From NCBI GenBank assembly GCA_035555595.1, contig DATMGK010000099.1, positions 1-64,000 of the forward strand: a stretch of 64,000 nucleotides of DNA. The letters run 5' to 3'. Below the pieces are notes generated by a model. The model was given only the letters and a program-made list of their open reading frames with translations. It was not told the DNA's origin and ran no database searches. Below are positions 25,579 to 33,712 of this stretch, in pieces (position 1 is the first letter of the stretch; every line of letters starts with the position of its first letter). The position numbers and the translations under genes were made by a program. The DNA comes from Croceibacterium_A sp035555595 (GTDB lineage: Bacteria > Pseudomonadota > Alphaproteobacteria > Sphingomonadales > Sphingomonadaceae).

Positions 25579-26100
25579 TCAGTTAAGGCGGCTGACGAGC
25601 AGGGGCAGATCCGCCTGCCCATTGGCCGCGATCTGGATCACATAACGGCCCGGCTCCAGAGCAAATTCCACCATCTTGCGCACACCCGTGCAGTCAGGCC
25701 CGTGGCCAAACTTGCCGGACTGGATCACCGTCTCTCCGCGTACGACATCTATCCACGCGGCGGACCCCAGCGCCACGCGATAAGTGCCCGCTTCAGTCAC
25801 ATCCAGCGCGAAAATCCCGCCATAACTTACTGAACCACCCGGCTTTTCTGGTCGCACGATATAACGCACATCAGGGGTGCGCGACAGTGTCGTGTCGTAA
25901 GCTTGACCCAACACCAGCGCGGCCGTTTCCAGCCTGTTTTCGCGTGTCCCCGCGTTCATCGGCTGGCGATCGTTCCACCCGGCAAGGTCGGCCGGCAGCG
26001 CAACCGTCCCCGCCTCGCACGTCGCATGCTCATGTTCCTGCGCGGCCAATGGCTGCGCCAGAAGGGTCAGGGCCAGCGCGGGGGCAAGCAGGCGAAGCAT
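25579..26100 (-). CDS. Small exported protein of unknown function, encoded with a di-heme peroxidase
   Basis: The product is 173 residues with a signal peptide (residues 1 to about 20, ending PLAAQ) followed by EHEHATCE. The core reads RYIVRPEKPGGSVSYGG, TYRVALGSAAWIDVV and GHGPDCTGVRKMVEFAL, a pattern I associate with sphingomonad periplasmic proteins that are often mislabelled homogentisate 1,2-dioxygenase. No dioxygenase metal-ligand set is convincing. The two Cys residues (in ATCE and PDCTG) could form a disulfide. The stop is 5 bases from the peroxidase start, so a joint periplasmic role is likely. Confidence 0.7.
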   Translation of the reverse strand: MLRLLAPALALTLLAQPLAAQEHEHATCEAGTVALPADLAGWNDRQPMNAGTRENRLETAALVLGQAYDTTLSRTPDVRYIVRPEKPGGSVSYGGIFALDVTEAGTYRVALGSAAWIDVVRGETVIQSGKFGHGPDCTGVRKMVEFALEPGRYVIQIAANGQADLPLLVSRLN

Positions 26101-26136
26101 GGCGGCAGGTTCCGTTCAGTTGTATCTATATCCCGC

Positions 26137-26164
26137 CATATATAGCGTAATGGCACCTACACAA
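26137..26164 (-). promoter_or_regulatory. Possible sigma-70-type promoter for the exported protein-peroxidase pair
   Basis: Read on the minus strand, TTGTGT (26164-26159) is followed by an AT-rich TATATATG (26144-26137), 14-16 bases apart. This AT-rich patch stands out in an otherwise GC-rich 77-base gap. The spacing is a little short, so the call is tentative. Confidence 0.3.
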
Positions 26165-26177
26165 GCTGCCAGTTCCC

Positions 26178-27494
26178 TCAGTCGCCGCGCGCTTCCGCTG
26201 CCTCCATCTCACGCGCATAGGGTTTCAGCGAAAGCCAGGCGAACAGCAGGCCCACCGGCCCTGAAACCAGCGCCAGCACCACCATCGAACTGGCGATGCC
26301 CGCTTCGCCGAAAACGTGATCGTTGAACCATCCGACCACCAGCGGGCCCAGCCCGTATCCGATCAGGTTGTAGATCGCGATATAGATCGCCGTGGTGGTC
26401 CCGCGCATCCGCCCCGGCGTCACGGATTGAATCGCCGCATTGGCCGGGCCTGAACCCAGCGAGCCGAGGAACAGCGACGTTCCGACCAGGATGAAGGCCA
26501 GCCACGCCTGATCCACCAGCGGGAACGCGATCGCGACGGGGATCAGCGGAATGGTGACGAGATAGACCATCCGCATGTTGGCGTCCTTGCGCCCCGCCGC
26601 TGCCATGCGTTCGGCCAGCCAGCCGCCCAGTATCAGGCCTATGGGTGATACGATCAGCGACATCACGCCCAGTATCGGCCCCGGCTCGCCCGGCGCGTAT
26701 CCGAACTTGCGCTCGAAGAAGACCGGCGACCACACCGTCACGCCAAAACTCAGCATGGCCTTGATCCCGTTGGCCAGGAACATGGGGCCGAATGCGCGCC
26801 TGTGTGCCCACAGATAGCCGGTGGTGGCCAGGAAGCTGGGCGCTGTGGCGCCCGCCGTTTCGCGGCGCGGTGGTTCTGGCACCGTGGCCAGCAGCAGCAG
26901 GGCCCACAGCACGCCCGGCAGGCCGACGATGATGAAGGTCATCTGCCACGGCTTCAGCGTGCCCACCACGGGGAAGGTCTGCGGCCCGATGCCGGTCAGC
27001 CAGGTGATCAGCCACCCACCCACCAGCAGCGCCATGCCGCTGCCCGCCACCGTGCCTATGCCGATGACGGAGATCGGCCGGGCCAGCTTCTCACGCGGGA
27101 ACATGTCGCTGGTCATCGAATAAGTGCCGGGCGCGTTGCAGCTTTCGCCCACGCCCACCAGCATCCGCGCGAACAGCAACTGCCAGTAATTGCGGGCAAG
27201 GCCGCAGGCGACGGTCATCACGCTCCAGAAAGCGATGGCCGATGCCACGATCCACTTGCGCGGTCCGCGATCGATGAACCGCGCCATCGGGATACCTGCC
27301 AGCACATAGAACAGCACGAAGGCGAACCCGATCAGCAGGCTTATCTGCGTGTCGGACAGGTCGAAGTCCGCCTTGATCGGCGTGATCAGCAGCGTCATCA
27401 GCTGCCGGTCCAGATAATTGAACATCAGGGCGATCATGAAAATGAAGATCGCCCACCAGCTACGCGCTGGGGAAAGTGCCTTTCCCTTGTCCAT
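26178..27494 (-). CDS. MFS transporter, spinster-like
   Basis: This 438-residue protein has about 12 hydrophobic helices with MFS signatures: NYLDRQLMTLL in helix 1, the motif A-like ARFIDRGPRKW between helices 2 and 3, and LVGVGESCNAPGTYSM in helix 4. The second half begins near LATTGYLWAHRRAF. It resembles the spinster/hexuronate-type carriers common in sphingomonads beside TonB receptors, moving small organic compounds over the inner membrane. ATG at 27494 is preceded by GGCGGGG. The 103-base gap to the lipoprotein gene upstream permits cotranscription. Confidence 0.9.
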   Translation of the reverse strand: MDKGKALSPARSWWAIFIFMIALMFNYLDRQLMTLLITPIKADFDLSDTQISLLIGFAFVLFYVLAGIPMARFIDRGPRKWIVASAIAFWSVMTVACGLARNYWQLLFARMLVGVGESCNAPGTYSMTSDMFPREKLARPISVIGIGTVAGSGMALLVGGWLITWLTGIGPQTFPVVGTLKPWQMTFIIVGLPGVLWALLLLATVPEPPRRETAGATAPSFLATTGYLWAHRRAFGPMFLANGIKAMLSFGVTVWSPVFFERKFGYAPGEPGPILGVMSLIVSPIGLILGGWLAERMAAAGRKDANMRMVYLVTIPLIPVAIAFPLVDQAWLAFILVGTSLFLGSLGSGPANAAIQSVTPGRMRGTTTAIYIAIYNLIGYGLGPLVVGWFNDHVFGEAGIASSMVVLALVSGPVGLLFAWLSLKPYAREMEAAEARGD

Positions 27495-27597
27495 CAGCCC
27501 CGCCTCCCAGCGATACCCTCTCTTATCCGGGCCATAGTGGCGCAAACCCGCGCGAACGGAAAGCGGGGCCTGCGCTCACTCCTCAGGGCAGTGGGCC

Positions 27598-28560
27598 TCA
27601 GGGCAGCGGGAATGCGCGGACGATGAAGGGGCCGGGGTCCTGATCGCGCAGCGACGGATCGAACATGTAACGGATCTTGCCCTCTGTCGCATAACCCACG
27701 CCCGCGTGATGCGTAACGCCGGGGGAGGAATCGAGTTCTGTCCTCACCGGCGTAATCGTCGCCTTGTCACCGTCGATATCGACATAGGTCACGCGGTTGC
27801 CCGATCCCTCTGCCTGAAGGAAACGGTTGCCGCTGACATGGCGCAGGCCATCGGGGCCCCCGATCGGCTGGCTCAGCGTCAGCGTGGTCAGCCCGGCATA
27901 GCTGTTTCCGTTGCGATTGACCCGCTGTACCGTGTTTTCGCGCACGTTGTTGATGTACATCGTGCCGTCTTCGGAAAAGGCGATCCCGTCGATCCCCACC
28001 AGCGTCGGGTCGGCGGCGAACAGCGTCAGTTCCTTGCCACCGGGCGCCAGTGCGAAAATCCTCCCGCCAGAGGTATCGGTGGCGAAAGTCGTGCCGCGCG
28101 GGCCCACGGAAATGTCGTTGCAGGCAAACGGCCCCTCTCCGGGGAAGTCATAGCTGGCCTTCAGCGCGCCGGTTTTCAGGTCGAACGCCTTCAGCGCCGA
28201 TTTCGCACCCGGCTGCGGCGGTCCGCCAAAGGGCGGGTTGTTGCACGCCCACAGCAGGCCCCGCGTATCATCCGCCAGCACGCCGAACAGCGATGTCAGG
28301 CCATTTTCGGCGGAAGGCCTGATCCACGGCTCCGCCGTTTTTGCACCAGCGGTGGCGCGATAGATCATCCCGGCCGAACTGCTGACATAGATATTGCCTG
28401 CCGCATCGGACGTGATGCTTTCCGGGAACACACGCTCCCCCGCGATGCGGATATCGGCGGGCGCGGATGCCGGCGTCACCGTGGCGCAGGCCGCCAGCCA
28501 CAAGGCCCCGGTCGCCCCGATCGCCCTCATACCAGCGCGCACCCCGTCCACTTTCCGCAT
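27598..28560 (-). CDS. SMP-30/gluconolactonase-like beta-propeller lipoprotein
   Basis: The 320-residue product begins with a basic region and a lipobox ending WLAAC, so it is probably a lipoprotein. The rest has repeated propeller strands: FPESITSDAAGNIYVSSS, ACNDISVGPRGTTFATDTSGG, GIDGIAFSEDGTMYINN and GGPDGLRHVSGNRFL. This is the pattern of SMP-30/gluconolactonase/LRE-like six-blade propellers that hydrolyse lactones with a bound divalent metal; some members only bind ligands. ATG at 28560 was chosen because the signal follows; the frame runs on to 28833 but overlaps the divergent receptor gene. It leads the minus arm of the divergent locus. Confidence 0.82.
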   Translation of the reverse strand: MRKVDGVRAGMRAIGATGALWLAACATVTPASAPADIRIAGERVFPESITSDAAGNIYVSSSAGMIYRATAGAKTAEPWIRPSAENGLTSLFGVLADDTRGLLWACNNPPFGGPPQPGAKSALKAFDLKTGALKASYDFPGEGPFACNDISVGPRGTTFATDTSGGRIFALAPGGKELTLFAADPTLVGIDGIAFSEDGTMYINNVRENTVQRVNRNGNSYAGLTTLTLSQPIGGPDGLRHVSGNRFLQAEGSGNRVTYVDIDGDKATITPVRTELDSSPGVTHHAGVGYATEGKIRYMFDPSLRDQDPGPFIVRAFPLP

Positions 28561-28685
28561 TCCTGATCTCCCAGTCGATTCGGCACGGTTACCCCCGTCC
28601 GTGCGGGCGATGATAGGGCCCCCTGCGCCCCTGAAAAGCCCCCCGGCCGATATTGCGCGATAGCCACACAGCGGTACAATTCGTT

Positions 28686-28707
28686 GATCGAAACAACTGT
28701 TTCTATC
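28686..28707. promoter_or_regulatory. 22-base palindrome, probable operator shared by divergent transcripts
   Basis: GAAACA and TGTTTC stand two bases apart, with outer GAT and ATC arms one base further out; 18 of 22 positions are symmetric. It lies in the 260-base gap between the lipoprotein gene (minus) and the TonB receptor gene (plus), about 115 bases from the receptor start. The symmetry suits a dimeric repressor of the LacI, GntR or TetR kind. No regulator gene lies next to it. Confidence 0.5.
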
Positions 28708-28820
28708 GGTCACCTCCTTTCTTCCTGACGCGATTGCAGTAGGCACCGCGTCTGCCAGCGTTCGCAACCGAGGACAAAGAACCTCCGGGCGGCGCAGGGA
28801 AGGCAAGGGGAGGATTGGAT

Positions 28821-31271
28821 ATGATTCGAGCAAGTTTTCCGGCGTCGCTGCGCCTCAGCGCGTCGTTCGCGGTGCTGGCGATTAGTGCAGCCATCGCGGC
28901 CGGCCCGGCGGCAGCGCAGGAAGCGGATGCCAGCGAGCGCACGGACGAGATCATCGTGACAGCACAGTTCCGCGAGCAGAACGTGCAGGATACGCCGCTC
29001 GCCATTACGGCGGTGACCGGCGACCAGCTAGAAGCGCGCAGCCAGACGCGGCTGTCGGATATCACGGCCCAGGTGCCGAGCCTTCAGCTTCAGCCCGGCG
29101 TGGCCGGCTACGGCAAGTCGATGAGCGCATTCATTCGCGGTCTCGGTCAGGCGGACATCAGCCCCTCGGTCGAACCGGGCGTGGGCATCTATATCGACGA
29201 CGTCTATTTCGCCACGGTCACGGCCTCCATCTTCGACCTGATGGATCTCGACCGGATTGAAATCCTGCGCGGGCCGCAGGGCACGCTGGCGGGCATGAAC
29301 TCCGAAGGCGGCGCGCTGAAGCTCTATTCGCGCAAGCCCGATGGCGAGGGTGGCTACGTTGAAGCGACCGTGGGCAACATGGGCCGGATCGACTTCAAGG
29401 CCAGTGCCGATTTCACGCTCGTCCCCGACCAGTTGTTCGCGCGCATTTCGGGCCTCTACAAGCAGCGCGACGGCCACGTCACGCGGCTGGACTATGCCTG
29501 CACCCACCCGGACGATCCCTATGTCGTGTCGGGCGCGCTGACCTCGATGGCCAATGGCGACGACTGCAAGCTGGGTGAGCTCGGCGACACGGACGTCAAG
29601 GCGCTGCGCGGATCGCTGCGCTGGCTGGCGGGCGCGGGCGTCGAGATCAACGTCGTCGGCGACTACACGCTCGACAAGGCGCAAACCCAGGCGACCACGC
29701 TGCTGCAGGCGGGCACCAACGCATGGCCGCTGTCGTATCAGGGCGTGCCTTACGACAATCGCTTCGTGCCCTATGGCGCGAACCGGGGCGACACGGTGTT
29801 CAACGATCCGTTCATCACTTACGCCAACTTCTACGATCCGGGCGTGACCTGGTCCGCCGCCGGTCCATCGGGCGCACCGGATCAGCCGAACGGCCCGTTC
29901 CAGGTCGATCCGCAGACGCGGCTGGAAAGCTGGGGCGTTGCGGGCACGGTGGACATCGATCTGGGCAGCAACCTCGCGCTCAAGTCAATCACCGGATACC
30001 GCAAATACGACAGCCTCGCTGGTGACGACAACGATGGATCGCCCGTCGTGTTCATCCAGGAACAGCAGCTGATGGAGCACGAGCAGTTCAGCCAGGAACT
30101 GCGCCTGTCGGGCAGCCTGGTAGACAATACCGTGCACTTCACCGTGGGCGGCATCTACTTCGATCAGCAGACCCGCTACTACAACAAGAACGACACGCCG
30201 TTCGGTGGCTTCGGCACGCCATCGCAGCCGACTTTCGCCTTCATCAACGACGACGTGGTCGATCTCTACCAGATCGCCGGCTTCGGCAACGTGTCGTGGG
30301 AACTGACCGATGCGCTGACGCTGGAAGGCGGCCTGCGCGTGACGCACGAGAAGAAGGACTACCTGTTTGGCCGCTTCGCCTTCGACGGCAGCGGCGATCC
30401 GTTTGAACCTTTGAGCAATCCGGCCAATCCGCTCAACGGCCGGGTCGGCACGTTCGAGGGCACGATCGTCGATTACCGCGCGGCAGCATCGTACAAGATC
30501 ACGCCCGACGTGATGGCCTATGCCCAGTTCGCCACCGGCTTCAAGGGCGGCGGCATCACCCCACGGCCGTACTTCCCGGAACAGGTTCTGGGCTTCGGCA
30601 CGGAAAACGTCCGGTCCTATGAAGTGGGTCTGAAGACGCAGCTGTTCGACCGCCGCCTGCGGGTCAACGGCGACGTCTATTACATGGACTTCATCGGCTA
30701 TCAGGGCACGCCGCAGATCTGCGTGGATGAAAACGGCGATCCGCTCACGGGCCTGCCGGGCACGCCGGGCCTGTGCGGCCAGTACATCAATCTCGGCGAT
30801 GCCAAGCTGAAGGGCTTCGAGCTCGAAGTTTCGGCGCGGCCCATTGCTGGCCTGTCCATCGATGCTTCGGCCAGCCTCAACGATTTCGAGTTCGGGACGC
30901 CTTATGTCACGACCAACGAGATCGTCCCCGGGGCGAGCCGTCCGGGCATCGGTCGGTTCAAGTGGGCGATCGGCGCGCAGTACGAGTTCCCGGTGGGCAA
31001 CGCCGGCACGCTGACGCCGCGCATCGACGTCAACCACACGCCGGGATACTGCGGCAACTTCGCCTGCACCGACATCGCCAAGGTCGATGCCTACGATCTG
31101 GTCAACGCCCGGCTGACGTTCCGTTCGGCCGAGGACGACTGGAGCGTGTCGTTGGAGGCGACCAACCTGTTCGACAAGTTCTATTACCTGAACAAGATCG
31201 TCACTTCCTATGCCGCGGCCCAGCCGGGTCGTCCGCGTGAATACGCGCTGACGGTTCGCCGCAACTTCTGA
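28821..31271 (+). CDS. TonB-dependent outer-membrane receptor
   Basis: The product has 816 residues. A signal peptide ends around residue 32 (GPAAAQ), and DEIIVTAQFREQ is the likely TonB box. The plug has TPLAITAVTGDQL, FIRGLGQADISPSVEPGVGIYIDDVYF and IEILRGPQGTLAGMNSEGGALK; the barrel ends in VRRNF. It is in the same large group as the receptor at 21979. Start ATG at 28821 follows GGGGAGG at good spacing. A terminator follows it, so the downstream PQQ dehydrogenase may have its own promoter or depend on readthrough. Confidence 0.95.
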   Translation: MIRASFPASLRLSASFAVLAISAAIAAGPAAAQEADASERTDEIIVTAQFREQNVQDTPLAITAVTGDQLEARSQTRLSDITAQVPSLQLQPGVAGYGKSMSAFIRGLGQADISPSVEPGVGIYIDDVYFATVTASIFDLMDLDRIEILRGPQGTLAGMNSEGGALKLYSRKPDGEGGYVEATVGNMGRIDFKASADFTLVPDQLFARISGLYKQRDGHVTRLDYACTHPDDPYVVSGALTSMANGDDCKLGELGDTDVKALRGSLRWLAGAGVEINVVGDYTLDKAQTQATTLLQAGTNAWPLSYQGVPYDNRFVPYGANRGDTVFNDPFITYANFYDPGVTWSAAGPSGAPDQPNGPFQVDPQTRLESWGVAGTVDIDLGSNLALKSITGYRKYDSLAGDDNDGSPVVFIQEQQLMEHEQFSQELRLSGSLVDNTVHFTVGGIYFDQQTRYYNKNDTPFGGFGTPSQPTFAFINDDVVDLYQIAGFGNVSWELTDALTLEGGLRVTHEKKDYLFGRFAFDGSGDPFEPLSNPANPLNGRVGTFEGTIVDYRAAASYKITPDVMAYAQFATGFKGGGITPRPYFPEQVLGFGTENVRSYEVGLKTQLFDRRLRVNGDVYYMDFIGYQGTPQICVDENGDPLTGLPGTPGLCGQYINLGDAKLKGFELEVSARPIAGLSIDASASLNDFEFGTPYVTTNEIVPGASRPGIGRFKWAIGAQYEFPVGNAGTLTPRIDVNHTPGYCGNFACTDIAKVDAYDLVNARLTFRSAEDDWSVSLEATNLFDKFYYLNKIVTSYAAAQPGRPREYALTVRRNF

Positions 31272-31281
31272 AGCTAGAAGC

Positions 31282-31321
31282 GCCCGGAAACTGTCCTCAC
31301 GCGGTTTCCGGGCTTTCCTTT
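31282..31321 (+). terminator. Rho-independent terminator after the TonB receptor gene
   Basis: GCCCGGAAAC pairs perfectly over 10 bases with GTTTCCGGGC around a 12-base loop, followed by TTTCCTTT. It lies 10 bases after the receptor stop. Confidence 0.8.
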
Positions 31322-31369
31322 CGCGTTGCGGGCTTTATCCCACTCCGCAAATACACCGGATGGGACTGG

Positions 31370-33508
31370 ATGATGTTTGATACGTTGCGTCTGAAGGGCA
31401 GGCGCTGGAAACCGGCGACTGCGATCGTTCTCGGCGCGGTTCTCGCGGCTGGCGCTTTCGCCAACGAGACACCCGCTCATGTCACTGGCGCCACCATGCG
31501 TGCTGCGGATGCCCCGGCCCATGTCGGCGATTGGCAGTCGCATGGTCGCACATGGGGTGAACAGCGTTTCAGCCCGCTGACCCAGATCAACGCGGATAAT
31601 GTCGGCCAGCTCGGCCTGGCATGGTTCGACGATCTGGAAACCTATCGCGGCGTGCAGGGCACCCCGCTGGTGGTCGATGGGGTGCTTTATAACGAAAGCA
31701 TCTACAACATCGTCACCGCCTATGATGGCAAGACCGGGCGCAAGCTGTGGAGCTATGATCCCAAGGTCGGGCCGGAATGGGCGCGGCTGGCCTGCTGCGG
31801 CCCCTCCAGCCGCGGCATCGCGGCGTGGAACGGCAAGATCTACATCGGCGCGCTGGATGGCCGCCTGATCGCCGTCGATGCGAAGACCGGCAAGGAAGTG
31901 TGGTCGGAACACACGTTCGAAACGGAAGGGCTGCTCAACACCTATTCCATCACCGGTGCGCCGCGCGTCTATGATGGCAAGGTGGTGATCGGCAACGGCG
32001 GCGCGGATTACGGCGTGCGCGGCTTCGTGGTCGCTTACGATGCCGAAACGGGCAAGCGTCTGTGGAAGTTCTACACCGTCCCCGGCAACCCGGCTGACGG
32101 GCCCGATGGTGAAGCCAGCGATTCCGCGATGAAAATCGCAGAGCCGACATGGTTCGGTGAATGGTGGAAATACGGCGGTGGCGGCACCGCGTGGGATGGC
32201 TTCGCCTACGATCCGGATCTCAACCTGGTCTATATCGGCACCGGCAACGGTAGCCCGCACATGTGGCATTTCCGCAGTGACGGGAAGGGCGACAACCTGT
32301 TCCTGTGTTCCATCGTCGCGGTCGATGCCACCAGCGGCGAATACAAATGGCACTACCAGATGGTGCCGGAAGAAGACTGGGATTACACCTGCACCCAGCC
32401 CATCGCGCTGGCGGATATCCAGATCGGCGGGCAGCAGCGCAAGGTGCTGATGCAGGCGCCGAAGAACGGGTTCTTCTATGTGCTGGACCGCGTAACCGGC
32501 CAGTTGATCTCCGCCAAAAGCTACGTTTCGGAGAATACCTGGGCCAGCCACATCGACATGGCGACGGGCCGCCCCGTGCTGATGCCCGGCGCGCACAATA
32601 CCACCACGCCGCATTTGATGAGCCCTAGCTGGCTGGCTGGCCATACCTGGCACCCGATGGCTTTCAGCCCGATCACCGGCCTGATGTATTTCGCCGCGCA
32701 GGAACAGCCGTCCATCTATACGCGGGCAGAAGATGGCGCGTTCAACTTCGTCCACCATCGCTCCAACAGCGGGCAGGCTTACGGCAACATGCCGGAACTG
32801 CGCGCCCGGTTGCAGCAGGAAGCGAACGAGAAGGAAAAGGGATATCTGCTGGCGTGGAACCCCGCCACGCAGACAGAGGCATGGCGCGTCCCCTATCCGC
32901 ACCCCGGATCAGGCGGCGTGCTGGCGACGGCGGGCAACCTGCTGGTCCAGGGCACGATCAACAAGACGCTGGCGATCTATCGCGCGGATAACGGCGCGAA
33001 ACTGTGGGAAATGGATATCGATCAGGCCCCGGTGGCCGGGCCGATCACCTACATGATCGATGGCGAACAATACATTGCCATCAATGCCGGATGGGGCGGA
33101 TCGCCGGTCTATAATCTCGGCCCGTTCCAGACCTCCACGGCCAAGCTGCTGGTGTTCAAGCTGGGCGCTACCGGCGTCACGCTGCCCCCGCCGCCGCCGC
33201 CCAGCACGCTGGCCCGCCCGCCGATGCTGCGCGCGTCGGAAGCTCAGGTCAGCGAGGGCAGGGCGCTATTCGCCCAGACCGGCTGCAACCGCTGCCATGG
33301 TGACAACGCGTCCGGCGGGGTGAAGGATCTGCGGTTCATGACCGCCGAATCCCACGCTGCGTTCAATGACATCGTGCTCAAGGGCACACTGGCGGATCGC
33401 GGCATGGTCAGCTTTGCCGATCTTCTCACACCCGCACAGGCAGAGGCGATCCACGCCTATCTGATCGCGCGCGGTAACGAGGATTATCAGGACGCATCGG
33501 CGAAGTAG
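31370..33508 (+). CDS. PQQ-dependent quinohemoprotein alcohol dehydrogenase (type II)
   Basis: The 712-residue product has a signal peptide (about residues 1-32). A PQQ eight-blade propeller fills residues 50 to about 590, with SPLTQINADNVGQLGLAW, the vicinal Cys pair in LACCGPSSRG near residue 141, GTGNGSPH, KGDNLFLCSIVAVD and EEDWDYTCTQP. A Pro-rich linker precedes a c-type heme domain with CNRCH near residue 639. This order is that of soluble type II quinohemoprotein alcohol dehydrogenases, which oxidise alcohols in the periplasm and pass electrons through the heme to a cytochrome or oxidase. The substrate is unknown; lanthanide versus calcium use cannot be decided by eye. Confidence 0.94.
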   Translation: MMFDTLRLKGRRWKPATAIVLGAVLAAGAFANETPAHVTGATMRAADAPAHVGDWQSHGRTWGEQRFSPLTQINADNVGQLGLAWFDDLETYRGVQGTPLVVDGVLYNESIYNIVTAYDGKTGRKLWSYDPKVGPEWARLACCGPSSRGIAAWNGKIYIGALDGRLIAVDAKTGKEVWSEHTFETEGLLNTYSITGAPRVYDGKVVIGNGGADYGVRGFVVAYDAETGKRLWKFYTVPGNPADGPDGEASDSAMKIAEPTWFGEWWKYGGGGTAWDGFAYDPDLNLVYIGTGNGSPHMWHFRSDGKGDNLFLCSIVAVDATSGEYKWHYQMVPEEDWDYTCTQPIALADIQIGGQQRKVLMQAPKNGFFYVLDRVTGQLISAKSYVSENTWASHIDMATGRPVLMPGAHNTTTPHLMSPSWLAGHTWHPMAFSPITGLMYFAAQEQPSIYTRAEDGAFNFVHHRSNSGQAYGNMPELRARLQQEANEKEKGYLLAWNPATQTEAWRVPYPHPGSGGVLATAGNLLVQGTINKTLAIYRADNGAKLWEMDIDQAPVAGPITYMIDGEQYIAINAGWGGSPVYNLGPFQTSTAKLLVFKLGATGVTLPPPPPPSTLARPPMLRASEAQVSEGRALFAQTGCNRCHGDNASGGVKDLRFMTAESHAAFNDIVLKGTLADRGMVSFADLLTPAQAEAIHAYLIARGNEDYQDASAK

Positions 33509-33712
33509 GAATGAACTTTCCTACATCGCCAGCCATGCGTCATTGTTGAAGGGATGAAATGCCGCCGCAGCGATCCCGCCAATGGACCATCACAAGAAGT
33601 CCACATGGGATCGCGCGAAAGCGGCGGATTTACGGATAGAACAGGCCCCCTGTCTTGGGGCTTACAACCCTGGTTCTGCGTCAACACCGGGGCACATTTT
33701 TGGGAGGACCAC

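Noticed and set aside
31274..32902. 542-codon minus-strand frame opposite the PQQ dehydrogenase
   Set aside because: It is a shadow of a gene whose PQQ and heme motifs are clear; the frame crosses the terminator at 31282-31321.
33554..33712. N-terminal extension of the DUF8021-like protein
   Set aside because: A perfect GGGAGGA ribosome site and signal peptide mark the start at 33713; the extension reads like noncoding sequence.
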